The notes beneath the pieces were generated by a model. That model worked only from the letters and a program-made list of their open reading frames with translations. It did no database searches and had not been told where the DNA came from. Source: Saprospiraceae bacterium UBA1994 (lineage in GTDB: Bacteria; Bacteroidota; Bacteroidia; Chitinophagales; Saprospiraceae). Taken from it: 42,259 bases of DNA. The stretch covers positions 1 through 42,259 of the forward strand of contig DDCY01000003.1 of the NCBI GenBank assembly GCA_002335865.1, written 5' to 3'. The position numbers and the translations under genes are program-made. Below are positions 34,951 through 42,259 of the stretch, piece after piece (positions within the stretch are counted from its first letter, which is position 1; every line of letters begins with the position of its first letter).

Positions 34951-35175
34951 ATGACAGTCTACGATTTACAAGAGGGTCAATCAGCATTAATCAAGAGTAT
35001 ACTTACAGATAGTTATACCTGTAAGTTAATGACATTGGGCTTGTTACCTAAATCAAAGGTGACATATGTTAGATCAGCACCATTAGGAGGAGCTAGATAT
35101 CTTAAGATAGACGATCATTATATCGCCATTAGAGAAGATGAGGCTAAAACGATTCTGATAGAAGAAGTATTGTAA
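34951..35175 (+). CDS. feoA: FeoA ferrous iron transport accessory protein
   Basis: A 74-residue cytoplasmic protein of the SH3-like FeoA family, which assists FeoB. The pattern TVYDLQEGQSALIKSI is followed by KLMTLGLLPKSKVTYV and the PLGGARYLKI-type turn with HYIAIRE, all typical. The reading frame can be extended to a TTG at 34912, but that start lies within the predicted promoter, so the ATG at 34951 is preferred. feoB begins three bases after its stop, so they are co-transcribed. Confidence 0.88.
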   Translation: MTVYDLQEGQSALIKSILTDSYTCKLMTLGLLPKSKVTYVRSAPLGGARYLKIDDHYIAIREDEAKTILIEEVL

Positions 35176-35178
35176 ACT

Positions 35179-37302
35179 ATGGCCGATAAGAGACTTTCAG
35201 TTGCCCTCATAGGTAACCCCAACGCTGGCAAATCCACCATATTCAATCTATTGACGGGTCTGCGTCAGCATGTTTCTAATTTTCCTGGAATTACGGTAGA
35301 CAAAAAGATAGGTGTATTCCAAATAGGCAGCGGTGAGAAAGTAGACCTTATCGATCTTCCAGGGATATATAGTCTATTTCCTAATAGTAAAGACGAAAAA
35401 CTAGTCGTTGACATCATCACGGATCCTACTAATAGCAACTATCCTGACTTAGTATTGTATGTAGCTGATGTTAATAATTTAGAGAGACATTTATTATTAT
35501 CTACGCAGTTACTCGATTTAAAGATACCGATGATTATCGTGCTAAACATGATAGATATCGCAGAAGCAAATGAGCAATCTATAGACGCTGACGCACTGCA
35601 AAAAGAATTAGAAGTACCAGTACTAACCATGAGTGGTAAGACTGGTTATCAAGTTGAGGAACTCAAAAATAAAGTTGAAAAATTTATTTCGGAGGGCAAA
35701 GATGCATTCGTAAAAGAAGAGCCGTTCTATTGCATGACGGCTGGTGAAAAAGTGCTTACAGATAATGTAAATGCAGCAATGAATTCTGACCAATCTTATA
35801 GAAGTAAAATATTGGCTCACCATCATGAGTGGTTATCACATCTTAATGCAGCAGATCGCATACAGATTAAAAGTATAGCCGGAGAAGCTGGATTTGACAA
35901 TATAAAAGGTCAGATCAGCGAGACGATGAACCGATACAATAAGTTTGGCTACCTTATAAAATCTACTCTAAATAAACCCAACCTATCGAGTCAGTCATTT
36001 ACTGAGAAGATAGATAATATCATAACTCATAAGATTGTTGGTCCTATTATTTTCTTTGCGATCATGCTACTGATGTTTCAGTCCATTTATTCTTGGGCGA
36101 GTTTCCCTATGGATCTGATAGATGGATTTTTTGGTACTGCAGGCTCTTTTGTGAGAAGTATCCTGCCGGAAGGATGGTTTACAAATTTGATTGTGGATGG
36201 AATCATTGCTGGATTGGGCGGTATCTTGATCTTTATACCACAGATCACGATATTGTTCTTATTGATAGCGGTGTTGGAAGAGTCTGGATATATGTCTAGA
36301 GCTGTATTTATGTTTGATGGACTTATGCAGAGATTCGGTCTCAATGGTAGAAGTATAGTAGCTCTAGTATCGAGTGGCGCTTGCGCAATACCAGCCATAA
36401 TGAGCACTCGTACTATAAGTAATCGTAAAGAGCGACTTATTACGATCATGGTGAGTCCATTAATCAGCTGTAGTGCGCGTATACCTGTATATACTGTACT
36501 TATTGGTTTTGTAGTTGCACCTGGATCGTTAGGTATTTTTAATACTCAAGGCTTGGCATTTATGGGACTGTACATGTTGGGTATTATCGCTTCATTATTA
36601 GTCGCGCTAGTATTTAAGACTTTATTGCCAAGTGACGAAGAGGGATCATATCTTATGATGGAACTCCCACAATACAAGCGTCCAATTTGGAAAAATGTAC
36701 TACTTACGGTAAAAGAAAAAGTACAGGCATTTGTAGTGGAAGCAGGTAAAGTGATTTTGGTAATATCAGTAGTATTGTGGTTTTTAGCGAGTTATGGTCC
36801 AGGTACTCAAGTACAAGATGCAGAATTGGAAGCTATTTCGATGTCTACTCAGCAAGGATTAGAAGATACAGAGAAAGAAAACCTAATTGCAGCAAAGCGA
36901 ATCGAAGCATCATATGCTGGCCATCTAGGTAAATTTATAGAGCCAGCCATTGCACCATTGGGCTTTGATTGGAAGATAGGTATAGCATTGCTCACTTCGT
37001 TTGCCGCAAGAGAAGTATTTGTGGGGACGATGGCCACTATATATAGTATAGGAAGTAGTGATGATGAGACTTCTGTCACTGGACAGATGTTAAAGGAACG
37101 TAGGCCGGATGGTCGAGTGGTCTATGACTTTGCTACGTCGTTATCATTATTAATTTTCTATGTATTCGCCTTACAATGCATGAGTACAATAGCGGTGACA
37201 AAGAGAGAGACCAACTCATGGAAGTGGCCGATTATTCAGTTTGTCTATATGGGATTGATGGCATACTTGGGCAGCTTGATGGTGTATCAGATATTTTCTT
37301 AA
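35179..37302 (+). CDS. feoB: FeoB ferrous iron transporter
   Basis: Imports Fe2+ across the inner membrane. Of 707 residues, the N-terminal G domain has G1 GNPNAGKS (12-19), G2 T39, G3 DLPG (59-62), G4 NMID (123-126) and a G5-like SGKTG (152-156). The membrane part carries the LEESGYMSR segment (366-374), the gate motif GACAIPA with C402 and SPLISCSARIPVYT with C431. These cysteines are conserved in the family. A charged periplasmic or cytoplasmic loop with AISMSTQQGLEDTEKEN lies between later helices. The preceding feoA is three bases upstream; no feoC is seen. Iron control is expected but no binding site was recognised. Confidence 0.94.
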   Translation: MADKRLSVALIGNPNAGKSTIFNLLTGLRQHVSNFPGITVDKKIGVFQIGSGEKVDLIDLPGIYSLFPNSKDEKLVVDIITDPTNSNYPDLVLYVADVNNLERHLLLSTQLLDLKIPMIIVLNMIDIAEANEQSIDADALQKELEVPVLTMSGKTGYQVEELKNKVEKFISEGKDAFVKEEPFYCMTAGEKVLTDNVNAAMNSDQSYRSKILAHHHEWLSHLNAADRIQIKSIAGEAGFDNIKGQISETMNRYNKFGYLIKSTLNKPNLSSQSFTEKIDNIITHKIVGPIIFFAIMLLMFQSIYSWASFPMDLIDGFFGTAGSFVRSILPEGWFTNLIVDGIIAGLGGILIFIPQITILFLLIAVLEESGYMSRAVFMFDGLMQRFGLNGRSIVALVSSGACAIPAIMSTRTISNRKERLITIMVSPLISCSARIPVYTVLIGFVVAPGSLGIFNTQGLAFMGLYMLGIIASLLVALVFKTLLPSDEEGSYLMMELPQYKRPIWKNVLLTVKEKVQAFVVEAGKVILVISVVLWFLASYGPGTQVQDAELEAISMSTQQGLEDTEKENLIAAKRIEASYAGHLGKFIEPAIAPLGFDWKIGIALLTSFAAREVFVGTMATIYSIGSSDDETSVTGQMLKERRPDGRVVYDFATSLSLLIFYVFALQCMSTIAVTKRETNSWKWPIIQFVYMGLMAYLGSLMVYQIFS

Positions 37303-37419
37303 GTAGGCGCCCTCCACTACAGATTTTGGTAGGTAAGCTCAGTTTAATTGTCGTTATTTGTTACTCAAATTAATTCATTTTCATTGCCAAGTATAAAGGA
37401 TAATATTGTCAGCTTATTT

Positions 37420-37794
37420 ATGATGAAAGTGAAATTCGCTATGTCATCATCTTTAGCGACATTAGTAGACTATGTTTTATATCAGGTATTAGTTAGATAC
37501 TTCTTTTCGCCAGTAGTATCTAATTTGATATCAGCTACTGTGGGTATGGTGATTAATTTTTTTTTGCAGAAAAAATATATATTCAAACTCAAACGATCTG
37601 TAAAGATTGCATTCATTATATCTTTATTTGTCTCAGTAGGAGGCATAGGTATAAGTACAAGTATTATTCATTTTTTGAATAAAAGTGAAATGCTAGCGGG
37701 CAATCAGTATATTATCAAAGCGATAGCTACAGGGACAGTGTTTTTTTATAATTTTTATATGAAGAGATTTGCATTCGAAAAACGATTTATATAA
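37420..37794 (+). CDS. GtrA-like membrane protein
   Basis: A 124-residue protein with four membrane helices: ATLVDYVLYQVLVRYF, the SNLISATVGMVINFFLQKKYIF segment (the family core), a third near AFIISLFVSVGGIGI, and ATGTVFFYNFYMKRFAF at the end. The pattern NF-x-QKKYIF followed by a late NFYMKRFAF is typical of GtrA, which helps move undecaprenyl-linked sugars across the membrane. Two adjacent ATG codons (37420, 37423) give the start; a TTG at 37348 would add 24 residues of unlikely sequence. It is followed by two more membrane proteins in the same direction. Confidence 0.75.
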   Translation: MMKVKFAMSSSLATLVDYVLYQVLVRYFFSPVVSNLISATVGMVINFFLQKKYIFKLKRSVKIAFIISLFVSVGGIGISTSIIHFLNKSEMLAGNQYIIKAIATGTVFFYNFYMKRFAFEKRFI

Positions 37795-37816
37795 ATAAAG
37801 AATTACTTCAAATTAT

Positions 37817-38275
37817 ATGGATAAAAAAATACAACTCGAAATTATTTGGTGGACAATTACAGCAATAGTCATTGTTCTGGTAATGTTTCCTATTTGGTCA
37901 GAGGTAGGTACAGATTTCAGGTATCATAACTCTAATATCATGGCGGTATTCATTTTCATGGTTTACACAAGGCTGTTATTTGTACTTAGACATACATACA
38001 TTGCTAAAAATTCGTTGATGAAAATTATTTTTGTCATAATGAGCATTCCGTTATTTATTTATTTTATGGATCGCATCAATGAATTTCAGACTTTCATAGA
38101 TGATAATGGAGATACATCTTTATTAACTCAGTATAGTGATCGTGTTGCAAATCTTACAAAGTATATTAGATATGAATATTTATTTTTTGCAGTGGCAGCA
38201 TTGATAACCGTGGCTATGATGCCTTTTCGTATGATACTTTCTTTATGGCGTACTCGTAACAGGGGAACGGTATAG
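37817..38275 (+). CDS. Hypothetical membrane protein
   Basis: A 152-residue protein that I do not recognise, with four hydrophobic segments: about 10-24, 42-55, 66-82 and 118-140, the last two separated by a hydrophilic loop (DRINEFQTFIDDNGDTSLLTQ). Basic ends (MDKK and RTRNRGTV) suggest both termini are in the cytoplasm. It begins 22 bases after the GtrA-like gene and precedes a GT-C transferase by 52 bases, so a role in the same glycan step is plausible but unproven. Confidence 0.65.
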   Translation: MDKKIQLEIIWWTITAIVIVLVMFPIWSEVGTDFRYHNSNIMAVFIFMVYTRLLFVLRHTYIAKNSLMKIIFVIMSIPLFIYFMDRINEFQTFIDDNGDTSLLTQYSDRVANLTKYIRYEYLFFAVAALITVAMMPFRMILSLWRTRNRGTV

Positions 38276-38327
38276 TACCTTTTATTTAACTGTCTTTAAA
38301 CAACATAGAAATATTACATCTGTCTAA

Positions 38328-39800
38328 ATGATCAATCCAGGAAAAATATCGCTTTCGACTATTGGATGGTCTTTACTTTTTATGTTGGTTCTATATTTTC
38401 CTACGATTCATTACATAAACCATCTTCCGATTAGGTGGTGGGATGAATCCTTATTTGGACTCAGGGCATTACATATTTATAAGACAGGTGATTATTTATC
38501 TAACTTTCAGCTGTATGATGGATTGATGGACCATCGTAATACTAAGCTTCCTTTCACTACTTGGATACAGGTGTTATTTATGAAAGTTTTGGGAGTAAAA
38601 GTGTTAGCGCTTAGGTTGCCGGTGATTATGATTTTTTTGGCAACGGTAGCTTTCACATTAAGATTTGCTAAGAAGAATTTATCTGCTATCTCTATTGGTG
38701 TAATTTTTACATTAGTGATGATATGTAGTCCAGGTATTGTACGTGACCATATCCTTCGTACAGGAGATCACGACATGGCTTTTCTCTGTTATTTATTTGT
38801 GATGGTAATTTCTTATTTCCAATATTTAGAATGTAACAGCAAGAAGTACTTGGGTTTGTTCGCAATATCACTTATAGCCGCATTGCTCACTAAAAATTTA
38901 TTGGCTGGGGCATTCTTACCAGGACTCTTGCTCTACACTATTTATTCTAAAAAAATTATTGGAGTACTCACTGACAAGTTTATTTGGATTATTATTCTAT
39001 CAGTTGTAGGTATTTTTTCTGGTTCCGTTTTTTATCTCAATGAGACTTATCCAGGTTTTGTAGATCGTATGTGGGGGTATGAATTGATGGGTAGATATAC
39101 AGATGCTAAAGATGGACACAAAGGTGGGCTTGGATTCTTCTTGAATGATTTAGCTGTTACATCCTTTAAAATTTATTTTTGGATGGTCCCTTTATCCTTA
39201 TTAGTACTGTTTACGAAAAAGTTGTCTGGTATTTCATCTAGACTTTTGATCTGTTTAGGAATTGTTTATTTTTCATATATATTGATTATTAGTTTTGCAG
39301 AAACTAAGCTATTTTGGTATGGTACACCTATCATTCCCGTCGGAGCTATGATGATCGGTATTGCCTTAAATCATATTTATAATGTTTATCTTTTAAATAA
39401 GAAAAAATATTTACGGTATTTAATTTTAAGTGTTTTTGCAATAATAGTATTTGTGATTCCTTACAAGGGAATCGTAGAAAGTATTATTCAAGATCAAATT
39501 ATGCACGGAGAGGAAAGGTTTGGTTTATTTATAAAAAAAATATCGATGGATCACCCTAGTATTATATCATTTACATTAGCAGATAAGGACTTTGGTACGG
39601 CAGCTATGTGGTACAAAGAGCAGTATAATATTGAAAATGAGTATAATATAAATTATAAAAGCAATAACACATTTGGATTAGGCGAAACAGTAATGACTTG
39701 TCTCTACGATGTTACGCCCAATATTTTGAAACAATATGAGGTGGAGGTAATACAAATTTGGAATAATTGTCAATTGATTAAAATAATAAGGGAGAAATAG
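38328..39800 (+). CDS. GT-C fold glycosyltransferase (PMT/ArnT-like, GT39 type)
   Basis: A 490-residue membrane protein with about 10-11 helices and a small soluble C-terminal end. The first periplasmic loop has WWDESLFG with the acidic pair D39-E40, which in GT39/ArnT enzymes marks the catalytic region. A second conserved part, MDHRNTKLPFTTWIQ, follows. It likely transfers a sugar from a polyprenyl-phosphate donor to a lipid or protein at the outer face of the inner membrane. Coming after a GtrA-like protein, it makes a plausible glycan-modification cluster. Acceptor and sugar unknown. Confidence 0.8.
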   Translation: MINPGKISLSTIGWSLLFMLVLYFPTIHYINHLPIRWWDESLFGLRALHIYKTGDYLSNFQLYDGLMDHRNTKLPFTTWIQVLFMKVLGVKVLALRLPVIMIFLATVAFTLRFAKKNLSAISIGVIFTLVMICSPGIVRDHILRTGDHDMAFLCYLFVMVISYFQYLECNSKKYLGLFAISLIAALLTKNLLAGAFLPGLLLYTIYSKKIIGVLTDKFIWIIILSVVGIFSGSVFYLNETYPGFVDRMWGYELMGRYTDAKDGHKGGLGFFLNDLAVTSFKIYFWMVPLSLLVLFTKKLSGISSRLLICLGIVYFSYILIISFAETKLFWYGTPIIPVGAMMIGIALNHIYNVYLLNKKKYLRYLILSVFAIIVFVIPYKGIVESIIQDQIMHGEERFGLFIKKISMDHPSIISFTLADKDFGTAAMWYKEQYNIENEYNINYKSNNTFGLGETVMTCLYDVTPNILKQYEVEVIQIWNNCQLIKIIREK

Positions 39801-39968
39801 TTGTATCAGTATTATAGTAATGATTAATCTTTGACATGAATCTGTTTTGGTAGTGACATTCAAGATACTATTTCTGAAGAATCAGTCGGGATTAGGAAAC
39901 ACTTTGGAGACCCTATAAAAACTCTTCTTACTATTTTGCTCTACTTTGTTTAGAGTTATTACAATAAA

Positions 39969-41099
39969 TTACTCTTCAACTAAAAATAAATCAGAAGCGA
40001 TCCCATCCGCTAGTAATTTTCCTTTGGGTGTCAATCTATAATGATTGTCTTCTAGAAGGACATGTTGCGATTTGATATACTTCGCGATATTTTTATGGAC
40101 ATTATTTAATTCTGATGAAAATCTATTATTTAATTCGTTAAGATCTACTCCCCACATAGTTCGTAGTCGAGTCATTATGTATTCATTGAATTGATCTGCG
40201 TATTTGGTTTGTTCTCTTTCTGAAGGAATGATACCTTTAGAAATACTTTTTATGTATTTGGCATTATTATTAATGTTCCATTGTCGAAAAGTAGGTTGAT
40301 AAGAATGGGCACTTGGGCCTAGACCAAGGTAAGGTACAGACATCCAATAATTGGTGTTGTGAACGGCATATTTACTGGGTTTGGCGAAGTTTGAAATTTC
40401 ATAATGATCATATCCTGCTGTAGTAAGAGAATGTATCAACTGAAGATATTGTTTATTTACTTCCATTTCTTTAGGCAAAAGGATTCCCCCTTTTTTTACC
40501 ATATGATTCAGGAAAGTTTTTGGTTCTACAGTCAGGGCATAGCTTGATATATGATCTACATCAAGTTCCAATGCTTTATCGATATTATACTGCCACGAAT
40601 CTTGAGTTGAACTAGGCATACCATATATGATATCAATACTGAGATTATCTATGCCAGCATCTTGACATATTTGTACTGCTTTTAGACTTTCATCAGAATT
40701 GTGTGCCCTATTAGATGCTAATAATTCACTATCTATAAATGATTGTATGCCTATACTTAGTCTATTGACACCTCCAGCTCTCAGTTTCGATATTTTTTCA
40801 GTAGTGATATCGTCAGGATTAGCCTCTAGAGTTATTTCTATATTGTTTTCCCAGCTATAATTCTTAGAAAGACGTTCCAATATTTGATTGATTTCGGATG
40901 TTTCTAGTAATGAGGGTGTGCCACCACCAAAATATATTGTTGTTAGATTTTTGTTTGTGAGGAAATCTTTCTGAAGATCTATCTCTTTACAAATGGCAGT
41001 AACCATCTCGTCTCTATGTCGTAGACTTGTACTAAAGTGAAAATTACAGTAGTGGCAGGCTTGTTTGCAGAAAGGGATATGTATATAAATACCAGCCAT
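39969..41099 (-). CDS. hemW: HemW-like radical SAM protein
   Basis: A 376-residue protein of the HemN/HemW group. The iron-sulfur motif is CKQACHYC (C11, C15, C18), a complete CxxxCxxC; the SAM-binding GGGTPS is at 58-63. HNTNYW in the C-terminal half, with LGLGPSAHSY beyond it, is the pattern associated with HemW and not with the oxygen-independent coproporphyrinogen oxidase HemN. HemW is thought to deliver heme to respiratory enzymes. The start is the ATG at 41099. It is divergent from the final gene with only about 30 bases in between. Confidence 0.88.
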   Translation of the reverse strand: MAGIYIHIPFCKQACHYCNFHFSTSLRHRDEMVTAICKEIDLQKDFLTNKNLTTIYFGGGTPSLLETSEINQILERLSKNYSWENNIEITLEANPDDITTEKISKLRAGGVNRLSIGIQSFIDSELLASNRAHNSDESLKAVQICQDAGIDNLSIDIIYGMPSSTQDSWQYNIDKALELDVDHISSYALTVEPKTFLNHMVKKGGILLPKEMEVNKQYLQLIHSLTTAGYDHYEISNFAKPSKYAVHNTNYWMSVPYLGLGPSAHSYQPTFRQWNINNNAKYIKSISKGIIPSEREQTKYADQFNEYIMTRLRTMWGVDLNELNNRFSSELNNVHKNIAKYIKSQHVLLEDNHYRLTPKGKLLADGIASDLFLVEE

Positions 41100-41132
41100 T
41101 GTTTATCTTCGTTAGAGAGTGTGTAAATAGAG

Positions 41133-42259
41133 ATGACAAACATAGTTGAAATACTGCAGAGAAATAGAATGAGGCTTGCGTTGATCCGCAAGGCTTTAAA
41201 GATATGTCTATGTATATGCTTTTCGACAGCGATGTATGCTCAGCAACATCAGCTAATACTTGAGATTACAAAAGATGAGACTAAGCAGAATTTAACGGTA
41301 TCATTAGACTCATCTAGAGTTATATCCTATAGTGATAGTCTAGTAAATGTCTGGAGGTCAGATGGTTATCTTAATGCTGAAGTAGACAATATTAGAGCAG
41401 ATTCACTTATATCTAAGGCTATTATTTACCAAGGATATCGCTATGAAGAATTTCAATTAGATATAGATCTCCAAACCAACATTCTGTTGCAAGAGGCTGG
41501 AATGGCGAACATTCGATGGATAGGAAATACCTATAGCCATGAGCGTGTGCGTGATGTTATGGATAGAATTCTAATTTATTTGGAGAATAACGGATATCCA
41601 TTTGCTACGGTGAAGCTTGATAGTACAGGGATAAATAAAGGATCGATTACTGCTAAACTAGTCGTAGATAGGAAAAAACTAGTGCTGATGGATACGTTGG
41701 CAATTACTGGAGATGCCAATGTTTCTGATCTTTTTATCAGGAGGTATCTAGATATCAAGGCTGGAGATCCATATAGCCTTGAGAAGATATTAGTTACCAA
41801 GAAGAAAATTAGTGATCTCCCATACTGTAGATTGAAGAGTGACCCTATTGTTTCATTTGTCAATAGAAAGGCAGTATTGAAATTCGAACTTTTAAAGCAG
41901 CAGGCGAGTGCGTTTGATTTTATCATAGGTGTGCTACCTAGCAATATGAATGGGCAGCGAGAATTTATAATCACTGGCGAGTTTAAAGGTGATCTACATA
42001 ATGAGCTAGGCTATGGAGAACGCATCTATGCAAAGTTTGAGAGACTGAAGCCTGAGACACAAGAGCTCGAATTAAAATTTAATTTGCCTTATTTGGGTAA
42101 TCTACCTTTTGGTATAGATACTGATTTCGGACTGTATAGGGGAAGCACAAATTTTTTAGAATTGAAGTCGAAACTTGGATTGCAGTATTTGTTTTCTGGA
42201 TTGGACTATATCGATGCTTCTTGGTATTTTAATTCTTTACGGCTAATAGAAATAGATAC
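41133..42259 (+). CDS. Partial BamA/TamA-like outer-membrane protein (3' end beyond the window)
   Basis: An open frame runs from the ATG at 41133 to the window end without a stop (at least 375 codons). An in-frame TAA precedes the start. A second ATG at 41169 gives a more compact signal peptide (MRLALIRKALKICLCICFS), with cleavage near MYAQ. Residues after it look like two or more POTRA-type repeats, for example IRWIGNTYSHERVRDVMDRI and LAITGDANVSDLFIRRYLDI, and the later part (KLGLQYLFSGLDYID) looks like the start of a beta-barrel. This fits the surface-antigen/BamA family, as in the gene at 19700. The full length and barrel end cannot be seen. Confidence 0.75.
   Translation, partial: MTNIVEILQRNRMRLALIRKALKICLCICFSTAMYAQQHQLILEITKDETKQNLTVSLDSSRVISYSDSLVNVWRSDGYLNAEVDNIRADSLISKAIIYQGYRYEEFQLDIDLQTNILLQEAGMANIRWIGNTYSHERVRDVMDRILIYLENNGYPFATVKLDSTGINKGSITAKLVVDRKKLVLMDTLAITGDANVSDLFIRRYLDIKAGDPYSLEKILVTKKKISDLPYCRLKSDPIVSFVNRKAVLKFELLKQQASAFDFIIGVLPSNMNGQREFIITGEFKGDLHNELGYGERIYAKFERLKPETQELELKFNLPYLGNLPFGIDTDFGLYRGSTNFLELKSKLGLQYLFSGLDYIDASWYFNSLRLIEID

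Overview
The window is a stretch of bacterial chromosome, most likely from the Bacteroidota and perhaps a Saprospirales-like marine lineage (an inference from gene content, not a database match). It is AT-rich. Several genes are preceded by the Bacteroidota -7 element TAnnTTTG, Shine-Dalgarno sequences are mostly weak, and the families are typical of the phylum: an Arm-DNA-binding integrase, FG-GAP/ASPIC lipoproteins, BamA-like barrels, a HEAT-cyclophilin lipoprotein and a MetG with a C-terminal EMAP domain. A mevalonate-pathway gene is also present. There are no transposases, rRNA genes or CRISPR arrays.

Layout. 1-2650 is the end of an integrated element: an excisionase-like HTH protein, an unknown protein and a tyrosine recombinase, all leftward and lying beside a tRNA-Gln(TTG) with its own promoter and terminator. 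2946-4903 holds hpt and an M28 peptidase. 5111-5782 encodes a PAP2-like membrane protein. 6127-9172 is the most interesting block: two tandem secreted DUF3299-like CxxC proteins followed by a LolD-type ATPase and an FtsX-type permease with a histidine-rich loop. This resembles the zinc-linked Zrg loci of Vibrio. 9577-14497 carries a GH73 glucosaminidase, a HEAT-cyclophilin lipoprotein, a small lipoprotein, and a CatA-like acyltransferase paired with a HAD phosphatase.

14580-23297 holds a 1078-residue FG-GAP lipoprotein meeting an ABC exporter tail to tail with one base between them, then a BamA-like barrel, a CBS/ACT protein and an RsbU-type phosphatase. 23554-26611 holds diphosphomevalonate decarboxylase, a remnant of tex, and an HtrA protease with a strong terminator. 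27038-31570 is a leftward cluster, mutL-rhomboid-rhomboid-EEP phosphatase. It faces metG, which converges on comF. 34951-39800 is feoA-feoB followed by a GtrA-like protein, a small membrane protein and a GT-C glycosyltransferase. hemW and the start of a second BamA/TamA-like protein, cut by the window end, close the window.

Most of this is core-genome housekeeping and envelope biology. The accessory signals are the tRNA-linked element, the tex fragment and possibly the metal-linked ABC locus. All assignments rest on reading motifs by eye; no searches were run.
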